Part shown: piece after piece, positions 22,678 through 31,368 of the stretch
How the letters are laid out: each line of letters begins with the position of its first letter
Position numbering within the stretch: the stretch's first letter is position 1
Assembly (NCBI GenBank): GCA_018242105.1
Contig: JAFECP010000065.1
Span: 1-34,222 of the forward strand
Origin: Pseudomonadota bacterium
Lineage (GTDB): Bacteria > Pseudomonadota > Alphaproteobacteria > Micropepsales > Micropepsaceae
Direction: 5' to 3'
DNA: 34,222 bases
The notes under the pieces: generated by a model
Database searches by the model: none
What the model saw: only the letters and a program-made list of their open reading frames with translations
Told to the model about the DNA's origin: nothing
Position numbers and translations under genes: made by a program

Positions 22678-24432
22678 ATGGCACAGGCTGCCGTCGCACA
22701 AGGCTTGGATTCGCTCGCGGGCGCTGGCGCCCATCAGGCGGCGCTCGCAAAACTAGAAGCCCTTGAAGAAGAGCTGGATGCTGCGCTGGACCGGCGAAAA
22801 TCGAACGGTGTGCTGCGTCGCGCGATCAAGGTGTGGCGTCGCGGCGAGATTGCTCGCGCTGGCCAACTGGCGCTGCAGGCTACCGAAGTAGATCCGACGA
22901 ACGCGCAGGCCTTTCATGTTCTGGCGCTGGCGCTGGAGAAGATGGGCCATCAGCACAAGGCGCTGGTGACCTTCGAGAAAGCCTTTCAGCTTGATCCCAA
23001 CGATCCAGACCTTCTTCTCAATCTCGGCTTGACGGCTTGGAACATGCAGATGCGCGAGCAGGCGCAGACCATGTTCCGCCAGTTCATCGCCGCCAATCCC
23101 GCATCGCCTCTCGGCTACAACAATCTGGGTATGGTCCAGTGCGAGCTGGGCGATCCGGCCACTGCCATCGAAACGCTGCGCAATGCGATTTATCGGATGC
23201 CCACGGAGTCGATGTTATGGAATTCGCTCGCCACGGTGCTGGCCGAATCCAGCCGCGCGGACGAAAGCCTCCAGTTCTATCACGAAGCGGTTCGCCTCGA
23301 TCCGCAATCCTCGCGGCCCTATCACAATCTCGGTTATGCCTATTCGCATCTGGGGATGCTGGAAGACGCGCTGGCTGCTTATGATGGTGCGCTCGAACGC
23401 GTTACGGATCCGGGCGAGCGCGTGGAAGGACTTCACTCGCGCAGCATCTGTCTCGTCGGCATGGGGCGGCTGGAAGAAGGCTGGCGCGAATATGAAATTC
23501 GCCGCGACCCGTACTTTCGCGCCTATGTGAACCAGATGGTGAAAGCGCCCTACTGGAAAGGTGAAAATCTCGATGGCAAAAGGGTTTTGGTGATCGGTGA
23601 GCAAGGCCTCGGCGATGAATTCATGTTCGCCAATGCGATTCCCGATCTCATTCGCGCCGTGGGTGCGAACGGAAGAGTGCAGATCGCTGTCGATCCGCGG
23701 CTTGTCTCGCTATTCCAGCGGTCATTTCCGTCCGCCGAAGTTGGGAGTTACGACGACCGCAAACTCATCAATCGCGATGGGGATAAGGAGTTGCGTTTCA
23801 TTCCATGGGCAATCGCGCGGGGTGAGCCGGACTACCAGGTGCTCATGGGATCGCTACTGCAATATTTCCGCAATCGTCTTACAGATTTCCCGAAACAGGC
23901 TTTTCTGGTTCCCGATGCCGCGCGTGTTGCATCCTGCAAGCGGCAGCTTGAGGCGTTGGGCGGCGGTCCTTTCGTTGGCATCTGCTGGCGTTCGATGATG
24001 ATGACAGGCAAGCGCGGAAAGTATTACAGCGCACTCGACGAATGGGGGCCGATCCTGAAAACGCCGGGCGTCACCTTCATCAATGTGCAGTATGGCGATT
24101 GCGCTGGCGAGCTGGCGCGCGCGGAGGAAATACATGGCGTGAAAATCCATTCCCTCGAAGGCCTCGATCTGAAGCAGGACATCGAAGGGGCGGCGGCACT
24201 GTCAGCCGGGCTCGATCTGGTGATCTCCGCGCCGACAGCGGCTGCTGCGGCGGCTGGTTCGGTCGGCACCGAAACGTGGTTTCTCACTGCGGGCCGCACC
24301 TGGCCGCAGCTCGGCACCGAGGAATTTCCCTGGTATCGCGCAACGAAGGTCTTAAGCCCGCAGAAGTTCGGCGATTGGACGTCATTGATGCCAAACGTCG
24401 CCCAGCGCCTTGTCGATTTCGCCAAGACGTAA
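22678..24432 (+). CDS. TPR-domain glycosyltransferase, FlmG-type (copy 2)
   Basis: This 584-residue protein has a helical, charged N-terminal lead (1-60), about six TPRs (roughly 60-285, for example ALVTFEKAFQLDPNDPDLLL and SLQFYHEAVRLDPQSS), and a GT-B-like domain from about 300. Landmarks KRVLVIGEQGLGDEFMFAN and GPFVGICWRSMMM align with EQGVGDQLMFAS and GPFVGICWRSGN of copy 1, and the C-terminal ISAPTAAAAAAGSVG part also matches. It is divergent from flbT-flaF and next to the flagellins, as expected for a flagellin glycosyltransferase. The two copies may serve different flagellins or different sugars (inference). Confidence 0.83.
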   Translation: MAQAAVAQGLDSLAGAGAHQAALAKLEALEEELDAALDRRKSNGVLRRAIKVWRRGEIARAGQLALQATEVDPTNAQAFHVLALALEKMGHQHKALVTFEKAFQLDPNDPDLLLNLGLTAWNMQMREQAQTMFRQFIAANPASPLGYNNLGMVQCELGDPATAIETLRNAIYRMPTESMLWNSLATVLAESSRADESLQFYHEAVRLDPQSSRPYHNLGYAYSHLGMLEDALAAYDGALERVTDPGERVEGLHSRSICLVGMGRLEEGWREYEIRRDPYFRAYVNQMVKAPYWKGENLDGKRVLVIGEQGLGDEFMFANAIPDLIRAVGANGRVQIAVDPRLVSLFQRSFPSAEVGSYDDRKLINRDGDKELRFIPWAIARGEPDYQVLMGSLLQYFRNRLTDFPKQAFLVPDAARVASCKRQLEALGGGPFVGICWRSMMMTGKRGKYYSALDEWGPILKTPGVTFINVQYGDCAGELARAEEIHGVKIHSLEGLDLKQDIEGAAALSAGLDLVISAPTAAAAAAGSVGTETWFLTAGRTWPQLGTEEFPWYRATKVLSPQKFGDWTSLMPNVAQRLVDFAKT

Positions 24433-24455
24433 TCCCGTTCCATCCTGAAATCGGA

Positions 24456-24488
24456 GACGCGCCGCCGTATGGCGGCGCGTCGTTCTTT
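24456..24488 (+). terminator. Rho-independent terminator after the second FlmG gene
   Basis: GACGCGCCGCC-GTAT-GGCGGCGCGTC is a perfect 11-bp stem with a 4-nt loop, followed by GTTCTTTCC. It lies 24 bp past the stop codon. Confidence 0.82.
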
Positions 24489-24550
24489 CCAGGCAGCAAA
24501 ATGGGCGACTGGCCAAGCCGACCCGTCCGCTGGAGATGCGGGTGGGGCTT

Positions 24551-25498
24551 CTATTTTTCAGTCCCAGACAAAAATGCCCTTACATCTGCAGCCGACTGGT
24601 CCGGCACTTCCTCCATCGGGATATGCCCGGTTGCGGGATAGATGATCAGCTTCGATCCGGGGATGTCCGTGTGAAATGCATGGGCGGCCGAGACAGGGAT
24701 CAGATGATCCTCCGCCCCCCACAGAATCAGAGTTGGCGCCTTGATATCGCCGATATGCTCTTTCACATCGTTGGTGAAAGGAAGTTGAAAGCGTTCGCCA
24801 TTGGCCGCCCGCGAACCTTCCATGCGTGCGAATTCCCAGTATTGGTCGATCATCTTGTCTGTGATGATGCTCTTGTGGACGATCGCGTCATTCAAGCCTT
24901 CCTTCACAAGGCTGCGCGGCGTGATGTAGAGCAGGATCTTATCCAGCACCGGCGTGCGCGCGATCTTGAACACCAGCGGCACATGATCGCCTTGCCCGAC
25001 GGGCTCGCCGCCGGCATCGACGAGGATCAGCGCGCTTACCTTGTCCGGATGTTCTTCGGCATAGCGCGCGGCCACGCCGCCTCCCATGGAATTACCCCCC
25101 AGCGCGAATCTCGGAATGCCAAGCTTGGTGACAACTTCATCGACGAACTTCACCATGCCTTCCTGCGAATAGTCATGGTTCGGTACGGCACCGGTCAGGC
25201 CGTGGCCCTGCAGATCCATCGTCACGATGCGATAGCTATGGCCCAAGCGCTTGACCCAGGGTTCCCAGGTGAAGAGCGAAGCATTGGAACCATGAACGAG
25301 AACAAGCACGGGACCGGATTTGTTGCCCTGATCGCGCACATGCGCGCGAGCGCCATCCGGCAGCATGATGAATTCGGATGGCGGCGTTGCGTATCTGGCT
25401 TCCAGCGTGGCGCGCGGAATATCGGGATCGCTGAAATACCAGAACGCGCCCGCAAGAAGTAGAATAACGATTCCAAGCCCGGTCAGAAATCCGCGCAT
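24551..25498 (-). CDS. Alpha/beta hydrolase, membrane-anchored
   Basis: This 315-residue hydrolase has an N-terminal hydrophobic segment (residues 4-22, a single anchor or uncleaved signal). The alpha/beta-hydrolase fold shows oxyanion-hole HG in VLVHGSNAS, nucleophile Ser137 in GGNSMGGG, acid Asp in WGAEDHLIP, and His in ATGHIPMEE. It most resembles epoxide-hydrolase/haloperoxidase/lipase-like hydrolases that are broadly annotated. The substrate is unknown. It lies at the boundary between the flagellar island and the haem genes, 38 bp downstream of hemD on the other side of its start. The facing end of the second FlmG operon is 118 bp away. Confidence 0.85.
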   Translation of the reverse strand: MRGFLTGLGIVILLLAGAFWYFSDPDIPRATLEARYATPPSEFIMLPDGARAHVRDQGNKSGPVLVLVHGSNASLFTWEPWVKRLGHSYRIVTMDLQGHGLTGAVPNHDYSQEGMVKFVDEVVTKLGIPRFALGGNSMGGGVAARYAEEHPDKVSALILVDAGGEPVGQGDHVPLVFKIARTPVLDKILLYITPRSLVKEGLNDAIVHKSIITDKMIDQYWEFARMEGSRAANGERFQLPFTNDVKEHIGDIKAPTLILWGAEDHLIPVSAAHAFHTDIPGSKLIIYPATGHIPMEEVPDQSAADVRAFLSGTEK

Positions 25499-25536
25499 CG
25501 CACACCCCCAATTTGCAGGCGCAACTTTAGCAGGCT

Positions 25537-26235
25537 TCAGAGAAGGTCCAAGAGCGCCTGCTGGTTTGGCGCCTCTGCCACTCGGATTTCACGAAAATGC
25601 AATGGCGAAAGCGCCTTTGCTGCCGCATCGCCGATACAAAGCGCGATCAGCTTTTCGCAAGCAGTGGCAAGACCTTCGCGCGTTACGCATTCGGCGAAGA
25701 TTCGGGCACTTCGCGATGAGAAATGCAGTACGGCATCCAACGCACCGGCCTTCAGGGCTCTTGCCGCGACATCTGGAAAGCGCTCGGCCGCCTGGGCCTC
25801 ATAAAGAACCTCGCGGCGCACAGTGAAACCGCTCTTTTGCAATTCGGCGACAAGGAACTTAGAGGCTTCAGCGCCGGCGGCATGAAGCAAGGTGCCACCC
25901 TGCGGCATTGCCCATTGCACCGTCGCGCGCGCCAACGCGGCACCGTCGCCATTTGCATTTCTTATCGATGTGAAGCCTGCTGCGCGCGCCTCGGCTTGCG
26001 TCTGTGGTCCCACCGCAAAGAGCGGTACGTCGCGCCGCGGCGTTCGCCTCGCGACGGAGCGCACGCCATTGGCGCTGGTGGCGAGGATTGCTTGCACATT
26101 ATCCAACGCAATCTCGGGACCATCATAGAACTTGATGTGGAGCAGTGGTGCTGCGATGACATCATGTCCCATCGCACGGAGCACCTTCGAAATCTCAGCA
26201 GCATCTTCTTCCGGCCGCGTGACCAGTATGCGCAT
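25537..26235 (-). CDS. hemD: Uroporphyrinogen-III synthase HemD
   Basis: HemD closes and inverts ring D of hydroxymethylbilane to give uroporphyrinogen III. The 232-residue chain has the weakly conserved but recognisable HemD pattern: RILVTRPEEDAAEIS at the start, LATSANGVRSVARR, ALFAVGPQTQAEARAAGF, EVLYEAQ, and AVLHFSSRSARIFAECV. Sequence conservation in this family is low, so the hemC neighbour is strong support. A GTG at 26250 could extend it by five residues, but ATG 26235 overlaps the hemC stop as TGATG and gives the normal family beginning. Confidence 0.88.
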   Translation of the reverse strand: MRILVTRPEEDAAEISKVLRAMGHDVIAAPLLHIKFYDGPEIALDNVQAILATSANGVRSVARRTPRRDVPLFAVGPQTQAEARAAGFTSIRNANGDGAALARATVQWAMPQGGTLLHAAGAEASKFLVAELQKSGFTVRREVLYEAQAAERFPDVAARALKAGALDAVLHFSSRSARIFAECVTREGLATACEKLIALCIGDAAAKALSPLHFREIRVAEAPNQQALLDLL

Positions 26236-27170
26236 CAGATCGCGAGCCACTGCTTGACGCGCGGCTTCAATGCTTCGCCCAATTCACGCCCAAGCTGTTG
26301 GGCATGATTGCGCGGATCGTGACCGAGATTCTGTTCCAGCGAGGTCTCCGCAAAATCGCTGCCGTCCGGTGCCAGAACTTCGCCTCGGAAACGCAGCACG
26401 TTGTTCTCGAACGTCGCAAGGCCGCCGATGGAGGTGCGGCAGGAACCATCGAGTGCGAACTGGAATGCACGTTCGCAATTCAGAGCAACTTCCGTCGGCA
26501 TATCGTTCAACTGCGAGGTGATCTCACGCGCATGGGTGTCGCTCTCACGAATTTCGATTCCTACTGCGCCCTGCGCAAGCGCTGGTGGCCAATCCTTTGT
26601 ATCCAGACGGGATGTGATGCGCGCCTCAAGTCCAAGGCGCTTCAGTCCCGCCACGGCCAGCAACATGCCATCGTACTCATCGGCATCCAGCTTGGCCAAT
26701 CGCGTGTCGACATTGCCGCGCAGCAGCTTGATCTGAAGATCGGGCCGCGCCCGCGCCACTTGCGCATGGCGGCGCACCGAGCTTGTTCCGAATACTGCGC
26801 CTTTCGGCAACTCCGCGAGCGATTTCGCCTTGTTGGAGATAAAGGCATCGCGCGGGTCTTCGCGCGGCAGCAATGCACTTATCGAAAGCCCCGCCGGGAT
26901 CGCCACCGGCACGTCCTTCATCGAGTGAACGGCCAGATCGATGCGCTCGTGTAGAAGCGCCTCCTCCAGCTCTTTGGTGAAAAGCCCCTTGCCTCCAGAA
27001 TCGGCCAGGCTCCTGTCCTGGATGCGATCACCGCTGGTTTTCAGCACTATGATCTCGACGCGGGAAAAGCCTTTGGCGGCGAGGCCCGAGCGCACCATTT
27101 CAGCTTGCACCAGCGCCAGTTTGGAGCCGCGCGTGCCCAGGCGAAGGATTCGGGAATTGCTTTGCGGCAT
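26235..27170 (-). CDS. hemC: Hydroxymethylbilane synthase (porphobilinogen deaminase) HemC
   Basis: This 311-residue enzyme polymerises four porphobilinogens into hydroxymethylbilane. Signatures are LRLGTRGSKLALVQAE, DRSLADSGGKGLFTKELEEAL, the VHSMKDVP loop, GTSSVRRHAQ, RGNVDTRLAKLD, and the dipyrromethane-cofactor cysteine in LDGSCRTSIGG. Its start is only 17 bp from the divergent tsaD start, so the two promoters must overlap each other's coding or leader regions. The divergent tsaD/hemC-hemD arrangement is familiar in Alphaproteobacteria. Confidence 0.95.
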   Translation of the reverse strand: MPQSNSRILRLGTRGSKLALVQAEMVRSGLAAKGFSRVEIIVLKTSGDRIQDRSLADSGGKGLFTKELEEALLHERIDLAVHSMKDVPVAIPAGLSISALLPREDPRDAFISNKAKSLAELPKGAVFGTSSVRRHAQVARARPDLQIKLLRGNVDTRLAKLDADEYDGMLLAVAGLKRLGLEARITSRLDTKDWPPALAQGAVGIEIRESDTHAREITSQLNDMPTEVALNCERAFQFALDGSCRTSIGGLATFENNVLRFRGEVLAPDGSDFAETSLEQNLGHDPRNHAQQLGRELGEALKPRVKQWLAI

Positions 27171-27187
27171 AGTACGCTTATCGGCTA

Positions 27188-28318
27188 GTGACGGAGCGGG
27201 AAACTAGCAGAGACGCCGGCGTTTTGCGCGATTTCACCGTTCTTGGCCTTGAAACAAGCTGCGACGAAACCGCCGCCTCGGTGGTGTGCGGCCACGCGCC
27301 GGGTCCCGGCGAAATCCTCTCCAATGTCGTGCTCAGCCAACTGGAAGATCATGCGCCCTATGGTGGGGTGGTACCGGAGATCGCCGCGCGCGCGCATATG
27401 GAGGCGCTGGATCGCCTGGTGGAAGAGGCATTGGCGCAGGCTAAGCTCGAATTGAAGGACCTTGACGCCATCGCAGCAACTGCGGGTCCGGGCTTGATCG
27501 GCGGGGTAATGGTTGGCCTCACCACCGCGAAGGCGTTGGCACTCGCGGCGAACAAGCCGCTTGTCGCGGTCAATCATCTGGAAGCGCATGCGCTGACCGC
27601 GCGGTTGACGAATGGCGCGAAGTTCCCGTTTCTGTTGCTCCTGATTTCCGGCGGGCATTGCCAGCTTCTTGCGGTCGAAGGTGCCGGAAACTTCAAACTC
27701 TACGGCTCAACCATCGACGATGCGGTTGGTGAGGCCTTCGACAAGACGGCGAAGTTGTTGGGTCTTGCCTATCCGGGCGGACCCAATGTCGAGAAGCTTG
27801 CGAAAAACGGCGATGGCAAAAGGTTTTCTTTGCCAAGGCCGTTGCGTGGGCGCGGCGTCGCCGATTTTTCGTTTTCCGGATTGAAGACCGCGGTGCGTCA
27901 GATCGCCAAGGGCGAAGGTTTCAAGGATTCCGATCGTGCCGATCTTGCGGCGTCTTTTCAGCGCGCGGTGCTGGACATCCTGATGGACCGTTCGCGCATC
28001 GCGATGGAGATGTTCCGCACAGATTTTCCGGATGAAGCGGAGCCGGACTTCGTCGTGGCGGGCGGCGTCGCCGCGAACCGTGCCGTTGGCGATGCGATTC
28101 AGAAGCTGTGCGATGAGAATGGCTTCCGCAAAAAAATACCCCCGCCCGGACTTTGTACGGACAACGCCGCTATGGTCGCCTGGGCGGGGGTTGAACGAAG
28201 CCAGTTGGGCCTCTTCGACGGCTTGGGGATCGCGCCGAAGGCCCGCTGGCCGCTTTCCGGGGCTTCGCAGGGCGGGAGCCAGACCGCGAAGACACCGGGA
28301 AAGGGGGAGGCCTGTTAG
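27188..28318 (+). CDS. tsaD: tRNA threonylcarbamoyladenosine transferase TsaD
   Basis: TsaD makes the t6A modification at position 37 of ANN-decoding tRNAs, with TsaB, TsaC and TsaE. Signatures are [14 protein letters not shown], the metal-binding HLEAH (His130 and His134), [23 protein letters not shown], and [10 protein letters not shown] near the C-terminus. The proposed GTG start gives 17 residues before the conserved VLGLETS block, a little longer than usual; no clear ribosome site distinguishes alternatives. The 3' end overlaps a small minus-strand membrane ORF by a few bases. Confidence 0.95.
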   Translation: MTERETSRDAGVLRDFTVLGLETSCDETAASVVCGHAPGPGEILSNVVLSQLEDHAPYGGVVPEIAARAHMEALDRLVEEALAQAKLELKDLDAIAATAGPGLIGGVMVGLTTAKALALAANKPLVAVNHLEAHALTARLTNGAKFPFLLLLISGGHCQLLAVEGAGNFKLYGSTIDDAVGEAFDKTAKLLGLAYPGGPNVEKLAKNGDGKRFSLPRPLRGRGVADFSFSGLKTAVRQIAKGEGFKDSDRADLAASFQRAVLDILMDRSRIAMEMFRTDFPDEAEPDFVVAGGVAANRAVGDAIQKLCDENGFRKKIPPPGLCTDNAAMVAWAGVERSQLGLFDGLGIAPKARWPLSGASQGGSQTAKTPGKGEAC

Positions 28319-28440
28319 CCGGCGAACACCGCCAGCGACAGGAAGCCGGACAGGATCACCGTTGCCGTCATCAGAAGGCTGGCGATGGTGCCGTTGATAC
28401 GGGAACTCTGTTCGGGGCTGCTAAAGTTGAACTTGGTCAT
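28315..28440 (-). CDS. Small single-span membrane protein, 41 residues
   Basis: This is a short ORF with a strong GGAGAGG ribosome site 5 nt before its ATG. The product begins [18 protein letters not shown] and continues as one hydrophobic helix (about residues 18-40, [20 protein letters not shown]). It ends convergently against tsaD, sharing a few bases with its stop. I do not recognise the family. The ribosome site, the polar lead followed by a clean membrane helix, and the position in an otherwise empty gap support a real gene. Confidence 0.6.
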   Translation of the reverse strand: MTKFNFSSPEQSSRINGTIASLLMTATVILSGFLSLAVFAG

Positions 28441-28694
28441 GACTGCCTCTCCAGGTATTGGGCCGGTTCACGGGAACCCGGCCGGGAATTGGTTTCCGGC
28501 GTCATTGCCGGACAGGGGTGATATAGGAGGGTTCGGTAGCAGTTCAATGAATAATTCTCGAAATATTTAGTGTTCATCAGGTACAAATTATTTCAAGGAT
28601 TATTGTAATAGCTTGATATAACAGAGAAATATAAAATTCCCCGCGAAGCCATGTTTATGCTGCATAGCAGCAATTCTTTTCCATAGGCCACCAA
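28441..28694. other. AT-rich intergenic region before xthA
   Basis: No gene seen. Bases 28545-28650 are markedly richer in A+T than the neighbouring genes. A hairpin TGCTGC-ATA-GCAGCA (28658-28672) followed by ATTCTTTT sits 22 nt before the xthA start and could be a leader terminator or mRNA structure. The promoters of xthA (+) and of the small membrane ORF (-) must lie here. Confidence 0.5.
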
Positions 28695-29489
28695 ATGAAG
28701 CTCGCCACCTGGAACATCAACTCAGTTCGGCTGCGGTTTGGGCTGGTCGCCCGCTTCCTGAAAGAAGAGGCGCCGGACGTGCTGGCGCTGCAGGAAACCA
28801 AGGTTATCAACGACCTCTTCCCGGCCGAGGGCTTCAAGAAGCTCGGCTACGTCCATCAGGCCATCAACGGACAGAAGGGCTATCATGGCGTCGCGGTGCT
28901 CTCGAAGCTGCCCTTCGTCAAATCCGCCGCGCGGGAGTTCTGCCAGAAAGGCGACAGCCGCCACATGTGCGTGACGCTGGAGAACGGCGTCGAGCTGCAC
29001 GATTTCTATGTACCGGCGGGCGGCGACATTCCCGATCCCAGGCTCAACGACAAATTCGCGCACAAGCTCGCCTTTCTGCGCGAGATGGAGGAGATGTTCG
29101 CCAGGCGCCGGGACCGAAAATCCGTGCTGGCGATATTGGTCGGCGATCTCAACGTCGCGCCGCTGGAGCATGACGTTTGGAGTCACAAGCAGCTTCTTAG
29201 CGTCGTCAGCCACACGCCTGTCGAAGTCGAATTGTTCGGCAATGCGCGCGAAGCGTTCGAGTGGAATGACGTGACGCGCCAGCTCGTGCCGGAAAACGAG
29301 AAGATCTATTCGTGGTGGAGCTATCGTGCGCAGGATTGGAGAGCATCCGATCGCGGCCGGCGCCTAGACCACATCTGGACCAGCCCAGCCCTGAAAGGTG
29401 CGGTCCGCTCGCAAAAAATCCTGAAAGACATGCGCGGCTGGAAACAGCCGTCGGATCATGTGCCGGTGGTCGCGGAATTCGATATCTGA
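28695..29489 (+). CDS. xthA: Exodeoxyribonuclease III (AP endonuclease)
   Basis: This 264-residue enzyme acts in base-excision repair, cutting at abasic sites and removing 3' blocks. The full signature set is present: MKLATWNINSVR, LALQETK with Glu34, GYHGVAVLSK, the VGDLNVAP metal/catalytic block, RRLDHIWTSP, and terminal SDHVPVVAEF. Length and domain order are normal. No neighbour shares its pathway. The following 226 bp (29490-29715) contain no convincing gene. Confidence 0.95.
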   Translation: MKLATWNINSVRLRFGLVARFLKEEAPDVLALQETKVINDLFPAEGFKKLGYVHQAINGQKGYHGVAVLSKLPFVKSAAREFCQKGDSRHMCVTLENGVELHDFYVPAGGDIPDPRLNDKFAHKLAFLREMEEMFARRRDRKSVLAILVGDLNVAPLEHDVWSHKQLLSVVSHTPVEVELFGNAREAFEWNDVTRQLVPENEKIYSWWSYRAQDWRASDRGRRLDHIWTSPALKGAVRSQKILKDMRGWKQPSDHVPVVAEFDI

Positions 29490-29715
29490 CTTTGTGGGGC
29501 CGCCCCAATTCGCCCAATGCGCATTCCAGCGCGGCGCGATCCCAACGGTCCAAATCTGCAGCCGCGTCAGAGGCGCTCTGAAGGAACGCCGCAGCGTTTC
29601 TCCGGTTCGTGGCTGTGTGCTTGGCGCGGGCATTCGAGGTGCCCTGTCCTTCATTATGCCTTATTTTGCGGGCTGACTTGACGATGCGTGACCGCGTGAG
29701 CGAATTGGGGGCGGT

Positions 29716-30909
29716 GTGAAGTTCTTACATTCCGACGCCATGAACCGGCGGCAACTCATGAAGCTCTCCGGCGCCTTGGGCGGATTGACGGCGCTTGGCG
29801 GTTGCGCGACGGCAGTGCAGCAGAGCGGCCTTCTTTATAATCCGCCGCTACAACCCATTCGCGCCAGCGCCGATCGCATCTTCGACATCACGGTGTGCCT
29901 GCGCCCGCTCCGCGCCGCGGGGCCGCGGCTCGATACTGAAGAGATCGGCTCGACTCTCATTGTGCACAATTACGGCCATGGCGGCAGTGGTTGGTCGCTC
30001 TCCTGGGGCTCGGGCACGATGGCCGTGCGCAAGGCGATGAGCCGCAGCCCGAAAGAAATCGCCGTCATCGGTTGCGGCGCGCTGGGCCTTACCTCTGCCA
30101 TCCTCGCGCAGAAAGCCGGCGCGAAGGTGACGGTTTATGCGCGCGAACAACTGCCGCAAACCCGCTCGGCGCGCGCCACGGGGAGCTGGACACCGGATTC
30201 GCGCATTGCGCTCGCCGACAGGGTGTCGCCCGATTTTCCAGCGCTGTGGGAAGAGATGGCCCGAATTTCCTGGAAGACCTATCGCAGCTATCTGGGTTTG
30301 CCGGGCGAGCCGGTGGAATGGATCGACCATTACAACATTTCCGACGTGGAGCCGCATCACAGCAGCGAGCCGCCCGGTTCCCTGGACTTCGCCTCCTACA
30401 GCGACCGCATCGCGGATCTGACGCCGCGTGCCGAAATGCTGCCCAAGGGCTCTACGCAATTTGATGCGCCGTTCGTCGTTCGCAATGAGACGCTGATGTT
30501 CAATATCGCGGATTATGGCCACATGCTGATGGGCGATTTCTACGCGGCGGGCGGCAGGTTCGAATATCGCGAATTCCATTCGCCGGGCGAGTTCGCACAT
30601 TTGAAAGAGAAAGCGGTCATTAACTGCACGGGCTATGGCGCGCGCGAATTGTGGAAAGACGAGAGTGTCATGCCGGTGCGCGGCCAGATCCAATGGCTGA
30701 TCCCGCAGCCGGAAGTGCGCTACGCCCTGTTCTATGACGGCGTGAATGTTCTGTCGCGGCGCGACGGCATCTGTGTGCAAGGTCTGGAAGGCGGCGACAT
30801 GCGCGGTGTCGGCAACACGGATGAGGCGCCGGATCGCAAGGAAGCAGAAACCGAAGTCGCCAAAGTGGCCAAGCTGTTCACACGCTTCCGCCCGATTGGC
30901 AATGTATGA
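29716..30909 (+). CDS. DAAO-like FAD-dependent oxidoreductase, exported lipoprotein-like, permuted motif order
   Basis: This 397-residue protein begins with a twin-arginine signal (NRRQLMK) and a lipobox ending at Cys30 (LGGC), so it is probably a Tat-exported lipoprotein. The FAD Rossmann motif IAVIGCGALGLTSA lies at about 115-128. The DAAO-family segment LRPLRAAGPRLD...IVHNYGHGGSGWSLSWGSG, which normally ends the protein, is instead at 62-100, before the Rossmann motif. The chain ends with EGGDMRGVGNTDEAPDRKEAE, which normally comes just before that segment. The start is GTG 29716 or ATG 29740; neither has a clear ribosome site. D-amino-acid or related amine oxidation is likely, but the substrate is unproven. 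Confidence 0.78.
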   Translation: MKFLHSDAMNRRQLMKLSGALGGLTALGGCATAVQQSGLLYNPPLQPIRASADRIFDITVCLRPLRAAGPRLDTEEIGSTLIVHNYGHGGSGWSLSWGSGTMAVRKAMSRSPKEIAVIGCGALGLTSAILAQKAGAKVTVYAREQLPQTRSARATGSWTPDSRIALADRVSPDFPALWEEMARISWKTYRSYLGLPGEPVEWIDHYNISDVEPHHSSEPPGSLDFASYSDRIADLTPRAEMLPKGSTQFDAPFVVRNETLMFNIADYGHMLMGDFYAAGGRFEYREFHSPGEFAHLKEKAVINCTGYGARELWKDESVMPVRGQIQWLIPQPEVRYALFYDGVNVLSRRDGICVQGLEGGDMRGVGNTDEAPDRKEAETEVAKVAKLFTRFRPIGNV

Positions 30910-30918
30910 GAACGCGCC

Positions 30919-31368
30919 TTAGCGCTTCATCTGCGCGATCATGATGGTGGCGGTTGCCGTTGCGATGACTTTTCCATCTTCGCGCATCAGGCCGGCTTCG
31001 AGGAAATTGATCTGGCGGCCGCGTTTCAGAACTTTTGCTTCGGCAACATGCTTTCCTGCGCCGCCCTGGTTGAGATAGCTGACCTTCATCTCCAAGGTCG
31101 GTGCGATCTCGCCCCATTTGGCCACCATGCCGGCGGCGACGGCGAGAACATCATCCATCACACAGGCGATGGAGCCGCCATGCAGCGCGCCGAAGCGGTT
31201 GAAATGCGCCTGGCCAAGATCGTAGCCAATCTTCACCCAGCCATCTTCGACGTCCAGCTCGAGAATCCGCTGGTTCAACCACGCGCTTGCCGGCGCCTGC
31301 CTTTTGATAATGGCCTGGATATTCGGCGGATAGGCTTCCGCCTTTGTGGGATCGAATGTCTCGCGCAT
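30919..31368 (-). CDS. PaaI-like hotdog-fold thioesterase
   Basis: This 149-residue protein has the hotdog-fold thioesterase core HFNRFGALHGGSIACVMDD, where the HGG turn and the following Asp belong to the PaaI/YbgC-like active site, then EMKVSYLNQGG and a C-terminal KVIATATATIMI strand. It would hydrolyse an acyl-CoA. The substrate cannot be deduced. Its ATG overlaps the stop of the CHAD gene as TGATG, so the two genes are co-transcribed and probably translationally coupled. Confidence 0.85.
   Translation of the reverse strand: MRETFDPTKAEAYPPNIQAIIKRQAPASAWLNQRILELDVEDGWVKIGYDLGQAHFNRFGALHGGSIACVMDDVLAVAAGMVAKWGEIAPTLEMKVSYLNQGGAGKHVAEAKVLKRGRQINFLEAGLMREDGKVIATATATIMIAQMKR

Noticed and set aside
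24536-25462. 308-residue plus-strand ORF opposite the alpha/beta hydrolase
   Set aside because: The minus strand has a complete catalytic triad and membrane anchor; the plus-strand product has no recognisable pattern.
29490-29715. Possible gene remnant between xthA and the DAAO-like gene
   Set aside because: Short frames on both strands show no recognisable motif, no good ribosome site and no similarity to neighbours. I see nothing there that I can support.
29848-30780. 310-residue minus-strand ORF opposite the DAAO-like gene
   Set aside because: It is the antisense shadow of a gene with a clear Rossmann motif and signal peptide.
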